Source of the DNA: a virus
DNA: 53,564 nt
Virus record (IMG/VR): IMGVR_UViG_3300032893_000063
Location: 1-53,564 of that record
Direction: 5' to 3' (one strand)
Made by a program: the position numbers and the translations under genes. Positions 1-9,500 of this stretch are shown piece after piece (position 1 is the stretch's first letter; the number at the start of each line of letters is the position of its first letter). The notes beneath the pieces are model-generated. The model was not told the DNA's origin. It saw only the letters and a list, made by a program, of their open reading frames with translations, and did no database searches.

Positions 1-429
1 GCTAGGGGACTTGGAAGTACAACAGGAGGAGCTGCACTTAGTGGTGGTTTAGGCGGTTCTTATACTATTAATAGCCCCGCTTACGGAGTTGGATTTATAG
101 GGGGCCAGGGATCAGATAATGCTGCTAACGGCGGAACAACTAAAAATCCTGCTCCCGGCGGAAACTCTATGTTTGGTGGTGGGGGCGGGTGGCAGCAAGC
201 GACAGCCGCTGCAAGTGCAAATACAGGCGGAGGTGGGGCTGGATCGTACAACGGTAACACAACAGGCGGAAGCGGTGGTGGTGCCGGTGGGATTGACGCG
301 ATTGTCCCGTCTCCTAGTTCGTCTTATTCATACGCAGTGGGAACCGCAGGTCCTCATGGAACCGGAAACACATTCAACGGTCAAGATGGCGCAGCCGGGA
401 TTATTGTTATCGAGGAACACTATACTTAA
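1..429 (+). CDS. Glycine-rich tail fibre protein, C-terminal part (5' truncated)
   Basis: The frame is open from base 1 to the TAA at 427-429, giving at least 142 residues, so the start lies outside the window. The visible part is almost all Gly, Ser, Ala and Asn, with runs such as GGGGGW and GGGGAG. It ends in a hydrophobic strand (GIIVIEEHYT), a typical terminus for the glycine-rich distal domain of phage tail fibres. The next gene, another fibre-type protein, starts 2 bp downstream. The inferred role is receptor-binding or fibre-tip structure; the family is recognised by composition and terminus only. Confidence 0.7.
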   Translation, partial: ARGLGSTTGGAALSGGLGGSYTINSPAYGVGFIGGQGSDNAANGGTTKNPAPGGNSMFGGGGGWQQATAAASANTGGGGAGSYNGNTTGGSGGGAGGIDAIVPSPSSSYSYAVGTAGPHGTGNTFNGQDGAAGIIVIEEHYT

Positions 430-431
430 TT

Positions 432-1448
432 ATGAGTAATGCACCAAGAATCGATAGATTAGAAAAGAATTATCTGATCAACGGAGGACTCGACTTCTGG
501 CAAAGGGGCGGAGCCTCGTCCTCTGTGAACGTCAATGCGGGTTCGTCATATGTCGGACCTGACCGCTTTAGAACGTCCTATTCTGGCACTACTGCTGGTG
601 CTCCACAACTTTCTAGAGTAGCAACCGGTCTTTCATCTCCAGCCCGAGTTAAGTACGATGCGCAGTGGAACGTAACGCTAATTACGGGTCCGCTTACAAT
701 GAACATGGAGCAACGAATTGAGGGGATCGAGGCGAGAGAGATCGCCTACGCAGGTTCCGCATCGTTCTCAGTTTGGGTAAACTCCGGATCTGGCGGCACC
801 ACCTCAGTGTCTGTTACCCTCAACGTCCCTACAGTAGAAGACAACTACTCTTCGGTGACGCAAATCTTCACGCAATCCACAACCATCTCCTCTAATACGT
901 GGACAAAGATTACCGCTACCAACATTTCTATCCCCTCTTCGGCATCGAGGGGGATCTCTGTCGTTGTTAGCATGACTCCAGCCGCATCAATCTTCACGAG
1001 CGTCAATTTTCTTTTTTCAGAATTCGTTTTGAACATCGGTAGCTTTAACTCCGATTTCTCCCGATATGGGGGATCGATTGGAAGAGAATTACAAGCGTGC
1101 CAAAGATATTATGAAAAAAGCTTCGATATCGACACGGCTGCTACAACAAACAGTGGAACAATAAATGGAGCGTATGAGCCCCCCTCCAGCGTCTCTGGGG
1201 CTTCCCCGATTCGGCAAGGTTCCGGCGTTCGGTTTATGGCTCTAAAAAGAGCTGTTCCTACTATTACTTTCTATAACCCACAGGCAGCTAACAACCAGAT
1301 GAGGAATAGAAGCAAAACCAACGACGCTGCGACAACAGCAACGGAAGCGCTTGGTTCCACCGGGTTTTCCTGCACAATCGCAGGACAGGCCAACTGGGTG
1401 GTTGGGGATACCCTATCTGTTCATTGGTCAGCAGACGCGGAGCTTTAA
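432..1448 (+). CDS. Phage tail fibre / adhesin-type protein (INGGxDFWQRG family)
   Basis: This 338-aa protein opens with NYLINGGLDFWQRG near residues 14-27 and continues with YVGPDRFR. That is the usual beginning of a widespread class of phage fibre proteins with jelly-roll, carbohydrate-binding-like domains. The middle is rich in Ser, Thr and Val (beta-sandwich composition). The segment GRELQACQRYYEKS near residue 217 is a second signature of the same class. It lies between the glycine-rich fibre and the collar gene, so it probably belongs to the host-recognition apparatus. The ligand cannot be deduced. Confidence 0.75.
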   Translation: MSNAPRIDRLEKNYLINGGLDFWQRGGASSSVNVNAGSSYVGPDRFRTSYSGTTAGAPQLSRVATGLSSPARVKYDAQWNVTLITGPLTMNMEQRIEGIEAREIAYAGSASFSVWVNSGSGGTTSVSVTLNVPTVEDNYSSVTQIFTQSTTISSNTWTKITATNISIPSSASRGISVVVSMTPAASIFTSVNFLFSEFVLNIGSFNSDFSRYGGSIGRELQACQRYYEKSFDIDTAATTNSGTINGAYEPPSSVSGASPIRQGSGVRFMALKRAVPTITFYNPQAANNQMRNRSKTNDAATTATEALGSTGFSCTIAGQANWVVGDTLSVHWSADAEL

Positions 1449-1451
1449 TCT

Positions 1452-1991
1452 ATGGCGCAGACACCTTTACAGCCTGTAGGAGCACTCGGTTCAGTACAGT
1501 TTTCAATTCTAACCCAGACTCAGTTTCAAGCTGTGTATGGGACGGGCTGGGTTTTGTGCCAAGGACAGAGCATTTCTGGAAGTGCTTTAGCATCACTTAC
1601 TGGAATCACCACGCTTCCAGATTGCCGGGGAATGTCTCTTCGCGGGAAGAATAACGGCAGATCGGATGGTAGCCAGAATCCAGACGGAGATGTGGCTTTA
1701 GGAACTTATCAGGCTGATAATTTTGCTTCACATACCCATGTTCAAAATACTCACGGCCATACCGTTAATGACTCTGGACATGGACACGGATCGTGGGCTT
1801 CGGACGTGTCTGGGCCAGATGCTGACGCTTATCTTCGTGGCGAGGCGCAGGGTGCAAATTACCCAAACACCGTAATTAGCGGGACGTCAAATATATCCCT
1901 AAATAACACAACAGCAACCAACCAAAATACCGGCGGTAATGAAACCCGAATGAGAAATATCACTCTTAACGTATTTATCAGGATCAACTAA
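1452..1991 (+). CDS. Phage tail collar domain protein
   Basis: The 179-aa protein shows the tail-collar sequence pattern: GWVLCQGQSISGS near residue 32, LPDCRGMSLRG near residue 55, a DG/GTYQADN segment, then SHTHVQNTHGHT and HGHGS near residues 93-112. In this family paired histidines of the HxH type bind metal along the trimer axis of short fibres. The C-terminus (ETRMRNITLNVFIRIN) is also typical. It sits in the fibre cluster, with 3 bp to the gene on each side, and probably forms a trimeric fibre tip or collar component. Confidence 0.85.
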   Translation: MAQTPLQPVGALGSVQFSILTQTQFQAVYGTGWVLCQGQSISGSALASLTGITTLPDCRGMSLRGKNNGRSDGSQNPDGDVALGTYQADNFASHTHVQNTHGHTVNDSGHGHGSWASDVSGPDADAYLRGEAQGANYPNTVISGTSNISLNNTTATNQNTGGNETRMRNITLNVFIRIN

Positions 1992-1994
1992 TTT

Positions 1995-2711
1995 ATGGTC
2001 TACAAGATCATCCAAGTTTCCACACAAGCTATCGTCGCTACCTATACGGACATAAATCCTTATGGTGGAGACTGGTCTTGCAGTGCCAATCCGGATTTCA
2101 TTGCTCTTCAGGTTCCAGACGGGGCTGACCCCAATGGTCTTATCGTTCAAGACTCCCAGTTGATCTTTGACCAGCCCACCTTAGATGCGTGGCAGAGAGC
2201 CCAAAATAAAGCAGCCTTGGATGCTTATACTTCATCCAGAGAATCTCAGGCTGAATTAGACATACAAACTGCCTTACAGGTAGCCACTGGGCAAAACGAC
2301 GATTACACGACCCATCTGGCAATCGTAGCTTATGCGACGGACGTGGCTTTATTTACTAATGAGTGGAGCCAGACGCTAAACGGCGATGTTCTTAGCAATA
2401 GCGATCTTGTGCAGAATCTCTCTTCTACAGCGACACTGACTGTTGGAATGGCGGCAAGCGGTGGCGGGCTTCCTCTGGGTACCACTGTAGCGGAGGTGCA
2501 GACCTCTACGCGAGTTAAGCTTTCTGCTAAATCCACCCTTACGGCTAACCAAGAGCCGGTTACTTTTAGCCCTCTTCCGTCTGCTTTAAATATCTTGGCG
2601 CTTTACCGACCGATCTACGCACAGATCCAAGCCATCCGTTCTCAAAGAGATTTAGACATCGCCAACTTTATCCCGCCCTATCCCAGCGTAAACCCCGTTT
2701 ACCCGGCATAA
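1995..2711 (+). CDS. Fibre-cluster structural or fibre-assembly protein, unknown family
   Basis: 238 aa. The first ~70 residues resemble a small beta-rich N-terminal domain (YKIIQVSTQAIVATYTDI), then an alpha-helical Gln/Ala-rich stretch (residues 72-100). The middle is Ser/Thr-rich and the tail proline-rich (FIPPYPSVNPVYPA). The position directly after the collar gene, before the lysis-like cassette, is where fibre-assembly or minor tail proteins often lie. No diagnostic motif was recognised, so the function is inferred from context only. Confidence 0.55.
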   Translation: MVYKIIQVSTQAIVATYTDINPYGGDWSCSANPDFIALQVPDGADPNGLIVQDSQLIFDQPTLDAWQRAQNKAALDAYTSSRESQAELDIQTALQVATGQNDDYTTHLAIVAYATDVALFTNEWSQTLNGDVLSNSDLVQNLSSTATLTVGMAASGGGLPLGTTVAEVQTSTRVKLSAKSTLTANQEPVTFSPLPSALNILALYRPIYAQIQAIRSQRDLDIANFIPPYPSVNPVYPA

Positions 2712-2741
2712 TTGTAGCTAGCGAGTCGGGCATAGACTCCG

Positions 2742-2747
2742 TATAAT
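2742..2747 (+). promoter_or_regulatory. Candidate -10 element (TATAAT) before the lysis-like cassette
   Basis: A perfect TATAAT lies 6 bp before the ATG at 2754, preceded by the inverted repeat GAGTC-N7-GACTC. No convincing -35 box is visible. If used, the transcript would start at or near the ATG, almost leaderless. The call rests on the hexamer and on the break between gene blocks. Confidence 0.35.
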
Positions 2748-2753
2748 GGAGCT

Positions 2754-3008
2754 ATGGGTCGTGAAGATTTCTCCGTCGAAAACGAATTAGTTGAGGTTAA
2801 AGTCCAGATCGCTCGAATCGATGAGCGACTAAAGAGCATTAGCGAGAAGCAGGACTGTACTCACGAAAGATTAGACGTCATTCTCACAAAAATGGGCAGC
2901 CATGCTAAGGCCATCGAACGTTACAAGACTGACCGGAAATGGATTGCGGGGATCTTCGGAGCCCTCTATGCCCTCCTCATTGCGTGGGTAGAGTATCGAT
3001 CTAAATAA
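2754..3008 (+). CDS. Small membrane protein with coiled coil, holin/XhlA-like
   Basis: 84 aa. Residues 6-60 form a charged heptad-like coil (VENELVEVKVQIARIDERL...), followed by one C-terminal transmembrane helix (WIAGIFGALYALLIAWV) and a short basic tail. This coil-plus-TM layout matches XhlA/hemolysin-like accessory lysis proteins and some inner-membrane spanin-like proteins. It begins a group of three membrane-type genes and one lipoprotein gene, which supports a lysis role. Holin activity itself cannot be read from sequence. Confidence 0.6.
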   Translation: MGREDFSVENELVEVKVQIARIDERLKSISEKQDCTHERLDVILTKMGSHAKAIERYKTDRKWIAGIFGALYALLIAWVEYRSK

Positions 3009-3041
3009 GGTTTTTACCCGCAAGACTCCTCTTACTCCTTC

Positions 3042-3050
3042 TGCTAAAAT
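3042..3050 (+). promoter_or_regulatory. Candidate extended -10 promoter (TGCTAAAAT)
   Basis: TGCTAAAAT has the TGn extension plus a near-consensus -10, and lies 26 bp before the ATG at 3077. The intervening sequence contains the strong ribosome site AGGAGGG. The + strand has similar TGn-type elements at 4280, 11222 and 37302, so this looks like a shared + strand promoter class. Confidence 0.4.
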
Positions 3051-3076
3051 AAGGGCATTCCTATAGGAGGGATTTT

Positions 3077-3529
3077 ATGACTTCAGTAGTCAATGCAATT
3101 AATGACGTTCTGAATGCGGCAAGTGTCACCTGGGCTCAGCTCTTTGGTGATGTCATGGCTGCTTTTCAGGGATTTGGTGGCCTAGCCTGGTCGATGAAGA
3201 TTGCTGTCGTCGTGATGGTAATCATCGGGCTTATGAAGATCAGCTCGCTCAGCAGCTTCTGGGCTAAGCTCGGCTCAGCACAAGCCTGGCTTGCTCCGGC
3301 TTTGGGCCTGCTCTTAGGCGTCTTAACCCTTGGGGCAAGCGGTCAGCTTTCTTGGTCCGGAGTTTTTGCTTATATGGGATCTGGAGCAGGAGCTATCGCT
3401 CTTCACGAGCTTCTCGATGCGGTTAAGTCAATCCCGGGTCTAGGGTCTGCCTACGTTTCGATTATCAATATGATCGAAGGCATTCTTCCAGGACCCTTGG
3501 CCAAGAAAAAGCCGATGATTAAGGCGTAA
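3077..3529 (+). CDS. Multi-span small membrane protein, possible holin
   Basis: 150 aa, preceded by AGGAGGG at good spacing. It shows hydrophobic segments near residues 38-54 (IAVVVMVIIGLMKISSL), 71-90 (WLAPALGLLLGVLTLGASG) and a weaker one near 98-112. The C-terminus is basic (AKKKPMIKA), expected for a cytoplasmic tail. Together with the coil-plus-TM protein upstream and the lipoprotein downstream it suggests a lysis module. It could instead be a membrane protein unrelated to lysis. Confidence 0.6.
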   Translation: MTSVVNAINDVLNAASVTWAQLFGDVMAAFQGFGGLAWSMKIAVVVMVIIGLMKISSLSSFWAKLGSAQAWLAPALGLLLGVLTLGASGQLSWSGVFAYMGSGAGAIALHELLDAVKSIPGLGSAYVSIINMIEGILPGPLAKKKPMIKA

Positions 3530-3535
3530 CCACCC

Positions 3536-3967
3536 ATGGGCATCATTCCAACCCCGGTAAATAACGTCGCAAATGCGATCAATGATGCGATTCAGATCGC
3601 GATCTTTGACGTGGCTTTAAACGCTCTTAAAGCCTATGCAATTGCCAATTTACCGTGGTTGGGATGGCCCGTTATCAACCAAATCTTTAACCTTGTTACT
3701 AATCTTATTGGGAAGTACGTTTATACCTATCTTTCGCAGATCGCTACCTTTACGGTGATCGATATGCAGACAGATGCGGAGCGGGCTGCTTATAGCCAGG
3801 CTTTAGTTAACCTTCAGGCTGCCTACACGACAGGAGATCAGAATGCAATCGGACAGGCCACGTCCCAAGTCAAAACAGCTTTGGCTTCTCTCATTCACTT
3901 TGATGGGAGCTCTACTGTTCAGCTTAGGGCAATTTTCAGGCTGCGCCAGAGTCACTATCAAAGATAG
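3536..3967 (+). CDS. Hydrophobic protein of the lysis-like cassette
   Basis: 143 aa with long Ala/Ile/Val-rich hydrophobic stretches (residues ~20-75) and a helical Ala/Gln-rich C-terminal half. Its last 125 bp overlap the start of a lipoprotein gene in another frame. That is the arrangement of Rz/Rz1-type spanin pairs, although the long soluble coil expected of a classical Rz is not obvious. The start is the ATG at 3536, 6 bp after the previous stop. A membrane role is likely; an inner-membrane spanin role is only suggested by the overlap. Confidence 0.5.
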   Translation: MGIIPTPVNNVANAINDAIQIAIFDVALNALKAYAIANLPWLGWPVINQIFNLVTNLIGKYVYTYLSQIATFTVIDMQTDAERAAYSQALVNLQAAYTTGDQNAIGQATSQVKTALASLIHFDGSSTVQLRAIFRLRQSHYQR

Positions 3968-4274
3968 TGAGTGGTGCGGCGATCTCGGAAGCCAGGGTGC
4001 GGCGTGCTTTCACACACTGACGACTGCTGAAGAGGACCTCCCTAAAGCAATCTGGGATCTCAGACGATTTGGCCAAGTTTGCACAACTGCCGATACCTTT
4101 GCAGACTGGAAACAGGTGATCGAGGATCTTTGCTCTTACTCGAATGACTGTGACTATCAGACCCAGCAGAGCATCCAAGAGTTCTTTAAAAAGGTCGACA
4201 AATTTAAGGCTAAGAGAGACCAAGTTCTTAAAGAGATGGACGCCGATATGCGTTACCGGCTGACTCATCCATAA
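3843..4274 (+). CDS. Lipoprotein embedded in upstream gene, spanin-like
   Basis: 143 aa. With the ATG at 3843 the N-terminus has a basic n-region (RPRPKSK), a hydrophobic core (LWLLSFTLMGALLFSLG) and a lipobox-like FSGC near residue 34. An internal ATG at 3903 would leave a shorter signal. The mature part is acidic/helical with several Cys. It overlaps the preceding membrane gene by 125 bp in a different frame, reminiscent of outer-membrane Rz1-type spanins, although it is longer than typical Rz1. The lipoprotein call is fairly secure; spanin function is inferred. Confidence 0.6.
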   Translation: MQSDRPRPKSKQLWLLSFTLMGALLFSLGQFSGCARVTIKDSEWCGDLGSQGAACFHTLTTAEEDLPKAIWDLRRFGQVCTTADTFADWKQVIEDLCSYSNDCDYQTQQSIQEFFKKVDKFKAKRDQVLKEMDADMRYRLTHP

Positions 4275-4279
4275 GCGTA

Positions 4280-4288
4280 TGTTATTCT
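4280..4288 (+). promoter_or_regulatory. Candidate extended -10 promoter (TGTTATTCT)
   Basis: TGTTATTCT lies just after the lipoprotein gene stop and 17 bp before the ATG at 4306. A ribosome site (TAGGAGAT) sits between. It belongs with the other TGn-type elements on the + strand. Confidence 0.35.
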
Positions 4289-4305
4289 AGGCGTAGGAGA
4301 TCAAG

Positions 4306-4749
4306 ATGGCTAACCCGACAATCGTTTTCTTTGGGCAAATGCCCACCACGATCGTGATGCAGTCGACGAGTCAGTTTGACGGAACTACTCCGCAGACCAT
4401 CAGCTACCCTACGAATCCTGTGATGAGTCCAGCACTTTACGTCTTTGCTCCTCAGGCAGGAGGAGGTCTTTATAACTTTCATGATCTCGTGGGGACTCAG
4501 GAGTCCATTACTATCTTGAGCATTTCTTATAAGGGCGGTGGGAGCTTAGCAGTCAGCCGTTACTACTCCAACGTTGCCGGAACTCCATCAATCCCTGTAG
4601 GAACTATTACGACTGCGGGAGACCTTGTTTTTGAGACCGGAGATCTCACGCTTTCTCCTTACGAAGACCTTACTTTTATCAGCACAGGAGCAACCAACCC
4701 CATCGTAGCTGTCACTGCGATGCTCACCTCAAGCACTTGGGCGAGTTAA
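4306..4749 (+). CDS. Unknown virion-type beta-rich protein
   Basis: 147 aa, Ser/Thr/Gly-rich with alternating hydrophobic residues, no Cys and few charged residues, as in small decoration or fibre-associated proteins. It starts after a clear ribosome site (GGAGATCAAG-ATG). The following gene begins 1 bp after its stop, so the two are probably co-expressed. No family recognised. Confidence 0.5.
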   Translation: MANPTIVFFGQMPTTIVMQSTSQFDGTTPQTISYPTNPVMSPALYVFAPQAGGGLYNFHDLVGTQESITILSISYKGGGSLAVSRYYSNVAGTPSIPVGTITTAGDLVFETGDLTLSPYEDLTFISTGATNPIVAVTAMLTSSTWAS

Positions 4750-4750
4750 A

Positions 4751-5128
4751 ATGCCATATTACGCTGGAGTAAGCGCCGAACAGTTAGCCAATATTTCGAC
4801 GAACCTGGAACTCCAGCAGAACGGTTCTCCAGCAGACCCCGTTGTTATCGAACAGTCTATTGGGATCGAACCCCTCCCCGTAAAGAGACAAGTTTGGTGG
4901 ATTGTGAGCACGGGCGGTGGATTAATCGTTACCGCGACTCCACAGATTGCCCCGGGAACCTTGCCCAACCAGGAACTCTATCTTGTCGGAACGGACCCCG
5001 TAAACTTCATCACGCTTGAAGACGGAAACGGTCTGAGTCTAAACGGAGAAGTAAGCATTGACGACCAGGAGACTCTTTATCTCATCTGGGATGGCAATAA
5101 CTGGAACGAAATCTCAAGGAGGAGATGA
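4751..5128 (+). CDS. Small beta-rich protein sharing a domain with the next gene's C-terminus
   Basis: 125 aa. From about residue 55 the pattern IVTATPQIAPG, then LYLVGTDPVNFITLED, then GLSLNG and a final W.E.SRRR matches the last ~75 residues of the downstream fibre protein (VTVTATPSV, ELVIIGTDNTNTVTLQD, GLSLNG, WVEDSRR). The two are therefore homologous modules. The stop overlaps the next ATG by 4 bp, indicating coupling. It may be a free-standing copy of a fibre-terminal domain, for example a trimerisation or capping module. Confidence 0.6.
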   Translation: MPYYAGVSAEQLANISTNLELQQNGSPADPVVIEQSIGIEPLPVKRQVWWIVSTGGGLIVTATPQIAPGTLPNQELYLVGTDPVNFITLEDGNGLSLNGEVSIDDQETLYLIWDGNNWNEISRRR

Positions 5129-6564
5129 CCGTGAACAAAACAAAACTAACAGCATTTTTAGCAATGATGCTTTTGTCTTGGTCAGCCCAAGCAAGCAGTA
5201 ACCGAATTCTCGATGGGCAGGAGATCACCAATAACGGTGCTGTCCTCACTCTTCCGACAACTACAGATACAATCGTAGGTCGAGCAACGAATGATACTCT
5301 TACAAATAAGACGATGAGCGGGTTGTCTAACACCTTCTCAAACATCTCTGGGTCATCGCTTGCTTCCGGAGCTGTGGTTACCAACTTAGGTTATACCCCG
5401 CTTAATAAGGCAGGGGATACCATGTCAGGTAGCCTGAACATGGGCGGATTTGCGATTACCAACCTAAGCGCTACCCCCCAGGCTAATGGCGCTGCCGTTC
5501 TTGATGGAAGTGCTAAGATCCCGGTCTCCGAGCTCCCAAGCACGGTCATGGAGTACCAAGGAGCCTGGAACGCCAACACCAACACACCTACTCTCGCCAA
5601 TACTGGGTGCGTTACCGGGACTAACGGCAACGTTTACCGAGTCAGCGTAGCAGGTACCCAAGATCTGGGCGCTGGAAGCATCACCTTCCAAGTAGGAGAT
5701 TTCGTCATTTGTAGCTCAACGCTTGGAGAGTGGCAGGATTCACCGGCTGCTGATGGGGTGACCTCTGTTAACGGTATGCAAGGAGCAGTGACAATCACTG
5801 CTTCTGGAATCGGTGCCGCCGCAAGCGGGGCCAACAGCGATATCACTTCTCTTTCCGGTCTAACTACTCCGCTCTCGGTTCCACAGGGAGGCACTGGGGC
5901 AGGAACTTGGACGTCAAAGGGTATCCTCTACGGAAACGGGACTTCAGCTCTTAACGTAACCGCCGCTGGAACTCAATATCAGGTGCTTCAAGCGGGTAGC
6001 GGTGGAACCCCTGCCTTTGATGCAGTTCATCTGGATCAATCTGCAGCTGTAACCGGAACTCTTCCGGTCAGTAACGGCGGTACAGGGGCCAGCACTTTGG
6101 CGCTCCATAACGTTCTTTTGGGTAACGGAACTTCCCCCGTGGCTACAGTAGCTCCTGGGACTTCAGGAAATGTTCTTACGTCTAACGGAACAACCTGGGT
6201 GAGTTCAGCCCCCTCGGTTACCAGCCCCTCTATCAACGGTGGGTCTGGGTCGCCAGAATCGGTTACTGCCGCAGGAGGAGTCACTCTTACGAGTATTGGC
6301 TATACGAACTATGTTTGGGTAGCTGGAAACGGAGGCGCAGTCACTGTGACTGCTACGCCATCTGTTACTGCCTGCGCTTCCGATGGGCAGGAGCTCGTGA
6401 TTATTGGGACTGACAATACCAACACTGTAACATTGCAGGACCAAAGCAATTTAGCTAGCAGCGGCTTGAGCCTAAACGGTAACTGGGTTGGCGCTAAGGA
6501 CAGTGCCATTACCCTTCACTGCGACACCACTCAGGGGCTGTGGGTTGAGGATTCTAGACGTTAA
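5125..6564 (+). CDS. Fibre-like protein with N-terminal Sec signal peptide
   Basis: 479 aa. The N-terminus is a signal peptide: basic start (VNKTKL), hydrophobic core (AFLAMMLLSW) and an AQA cleavage site near residue 23. The rest has tail-fibre features: NKTMSG, YTPLNKAGDTMSGSLNMGG and repeated VSNGGTGAST / VPQGGTGAGT motifs, typical of phage fibre shafts. The last ~75 residues repeat the domain of the preceding small protein. A signal peptide on a fibre-like protein is unusual because tail fibres normally assemble in the cytoplasm. The start overlaps the upstream stop by 4 bp. Confidence 0.75.
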   Translation: MTVNKTKLTAFLAMMLLSWSAQASSNRILDGQEITNNGAVLTLPTTTDTIVGRATNDTLTNKTMSGLSNTFSNISGSSLASGAVVTNLGYTPLNKAGDTMSGSLNMGGFAITNLSATPQANGAAVLDGSAKIPVSELPSTVMEYQGAWNANTNTPTLANTGCVTGTNGNVYRVSVAGTQDLGAGSITFQVGDFVICSSTLGEWQDSPAADGVTSVNGMQGAVTITASGIGAAASGANSDITSLSGLTTPLSVPQGGTGAGTWTSKGILYGNGTSALNVTAAGTQYQVLQAGSGGTPAFDAVHLDQSAAVTGTLPVSNGGTGASTLALHNVLLGNGTSPVATVAPGTSGNVLTSNGTTWVSSAPSVTSPSINGGSGSPESVTAAGGVTLTSIGYTNYVWVAGNGGAVTVTATPSVTACASDGQELVIIGTDNTNTVTLQDQSNLASSGLSLNGNWVGAKDSAITLHCDTTQGLWVEDSRR

Positions 6565-6587
6565 TACTAGACCTAGAGAGGAAACTC

Positions 6588-9500
6588 ATGAAGCGGGTTC
6601 GCCATCTTATCTTGGGGTTAGCCCTAATCTGGTGCTCCGCTGCAAACGCAGCGGGCACCAGAACTCTTGATGCGGATAATTTTATCGACTCAAGTCACGC
6701 CTCGACGTGGTTACAATACAGTTCCGGAAATACGACCATTAATGGAACGTTCACGACCCTAGGAACCCAAGATACCACCACTTTTGTTTTATCTGCATTC
6801 AGCGGACAAACAAATAACCTTGTTGAGATGGACGACTCTCAGGGCAACGCTAATGTTACTTTTGGTCCTGATGGAAACCTTGCTATCGGGTTCAATGACT
6901 TCTTACCCAGCGATGTTCTCCAACTTTATTCTGATGGTACTGGGAACCTGATCAATGGATTTAATCAGAGTTCCCAGGTGTTCTGGGTAACTGGAACTGG
7001 TGATACCCACGTACATTCAATTACAGCCCCTGATGGCCTAATCCTACCTACATCTATTTCGCAACCCACTTGTAACTCGACTAACCGAGGGTGGGTGTGG
7101 ATTGTCCAAGGTGGTGCCGGTGTTGCTGATAGCTATCAAGTTTGCGAAAAGAATTCTTCCAACGCCTATGTATGGACTACTTTAGGCGGCGTTACCACCA
7201 TGGGCGCATTTGGATCATCTCCCAACGCTAATGGTGCAACGATATCGGGTTCTACCCTCACACTTCAACCAGCAAGCACAAGTTTCTCTGGCGGGGTAAC
7301 GACGGGAACTCAAAGTTTTGCTGGAGATAAAACGCTCACGGGTACGACAACTGCGCACAATACCGGGTCCGCAATCAGCCTCATCGTTCAATCTAATGGC
7401 AGCTCTGCTGGATTTTTAATGGAAGATTCCGGCGCAAATCAGGTCTTATATATTTCGAACGACGGAAAGATCGTGATGCAGCCGGTGACAGCCAACAACG
7501 GTAGCAACCCTTGGATTGGGTACGCACAACCTTCGGGGGATACTAGAAACTTTATTACCTTTGGGGATTCCGTCCAAGGGCTTGGTTGTTCCGGAGTTCA
7601 CTGTACTTGGCAAGTTACGTCTGACGGTACTGTCCAGGGGAATCACGTAGGATTGGGCACCGCGTACTACGCGAATGGTACGACTGGAAACATCTGGTCG
7701 GCTGGAAATATCACAGCTACGAGCGCTGGGTCGTCGTTTGACGGTCTTGATCTTCAGTCTCAGACTCTTTCTAGCGTAACGCTCGTTAATGGAACTGATG
7801 TTGGAAATTCTGGAAATCTAAGCCTCACCTTACGAGGAGGCAATACTCCTGGATTCACTGTCGGGGCAAGTCTCTTTCTTGATGCTGGTCAGGGCAATAC
7901 TGGCTTTGGCGGCAACGGAACTTTGTCTGGCGGAGACGGAAGTAGCCAAGGTGGTTCGCTTACTATTTCTGGGGGTCACTCCAACTCTGCAGCTGGGGAT
8001 ATTACTCTTCAAGCCGGTCAGCCGACAGGAAGCCCAGCTACTCATGGAGCTCAAATTGTTCTCAATCACGGTGATGGTGGCTCAGGAGCTGGTGGTAATC
8101 TCCAACTTAACGGCGGAGATGACAACGGTGCTGCTGGGGGAGACGTCACAATAACTGCTGGCGGCGGGACTCCAGGCGGAGCCATTTATTTTCAATCAAA
8201 CACCACATTCTCAGGATTCATTGATGAGGCTCAGCAGAGCACTCCAGCCAACCCTGCGTCTGGGCACGACCGTCTCTACTTCAAAAGCGACGACAATCTT
8301 TACAAACTTACAAGTGGTGGCACTGAAACAATGATTGGTGGCGGCGGTGGCAACACCGGCATTGATCAAGAGAGCGCCGTCAATGGTAATACACCCTATA
8401 CCATGACAAAAACTGCAGGATTAACGCTTGAAATGGGTATTGGCGCTGGCTACAACGACGATAGCCAAGTGGTGAGGTTGCCAGACGCAACAACTTTACA
8501 AATAGGGGATGCGGTTGTTATCACTACTATTGCCTCAACCTACCCGGGTCAAACATTTCAATCTCACTACATAACAGTAAAGAAAAACAGCGGAGCTAAC
8601 CTCAGTGGATTCGGTAGCCCCATTCTTTATTGGAACCAGAGTATTGCCCTAGTCTGCACAGATAATTCTTCAGCAAACGGAAGCTGGCAGGTTACAAGTA
8701 CGACATTTAGTCGCGATAATGGGGATGACTTATTTCTTCAGGGGAACCTTTCCCTTTGGAACGGCGGAACAGTAGAGACTGATTATCTAGCCAGTTACGC
8801 CGGTAGCGGAATCAATTTACAGGATAGTCTTTTTGTATCCCCCGGGACCGATGTTATCCCCCTTACTGTCAACGAGATCAGTGGGGCCACGTCTGATTTT
8901 ATTAATTTGAAAACGTCTACGCCGGTTACCGTATTCAAAGTAGACCACCAAGGAAATACATCGATTACTGGCACCGCAGACGCAGTAGAGTTAACAGTAA
9001 ATGGGGCTAGCGGACAGACAAATAATGCGATTAATGTGCTCGGAGCATTGAACGGAGTTATTTTCACCGTAGGTTTTAATTCCAACCAATGGGGATTAGT
9101 TGGGATAAACGGAGACATAAATATTCAGGGATCAGATGATTCAACTGAAGTTACTGCCTCTGGATTTGGGCTTTCCAATTTCTCTGCTGACGTTACCTCT
9201 GGAAGTACCTGTCTTGCCAATCCAGATAATTTAACTGGTGTTGCTAACGGGCAGTATGTTTTTGACGAGTCTAACCCCTCGTATATTAGACTCGGAACAA
9301 TCGTAACAGGACTGCCTGGTGGATGCCCTGCGGGACAAGTCGAAATCTCTCTTCCGGCTACTGGGACTGCGACGGGAGACCAGATCGCAACGGGGCAGGA
9401 AGCGGATGTCGCCGATTATAACAGCGCCGGGGGCGTTACCTCACTCGCTGTATTGGGAAGCGGGAAAGTAGCTCTTACTAATGGCCCGCCCTTTTCGGGA

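Noticed and set aside
1452-2711. Diversity-generating retroelement acting on the collar/fibre genes
   Set aside because: No reverse transcriptase and no template-repeat/variable-repeat pair were seen in the window.
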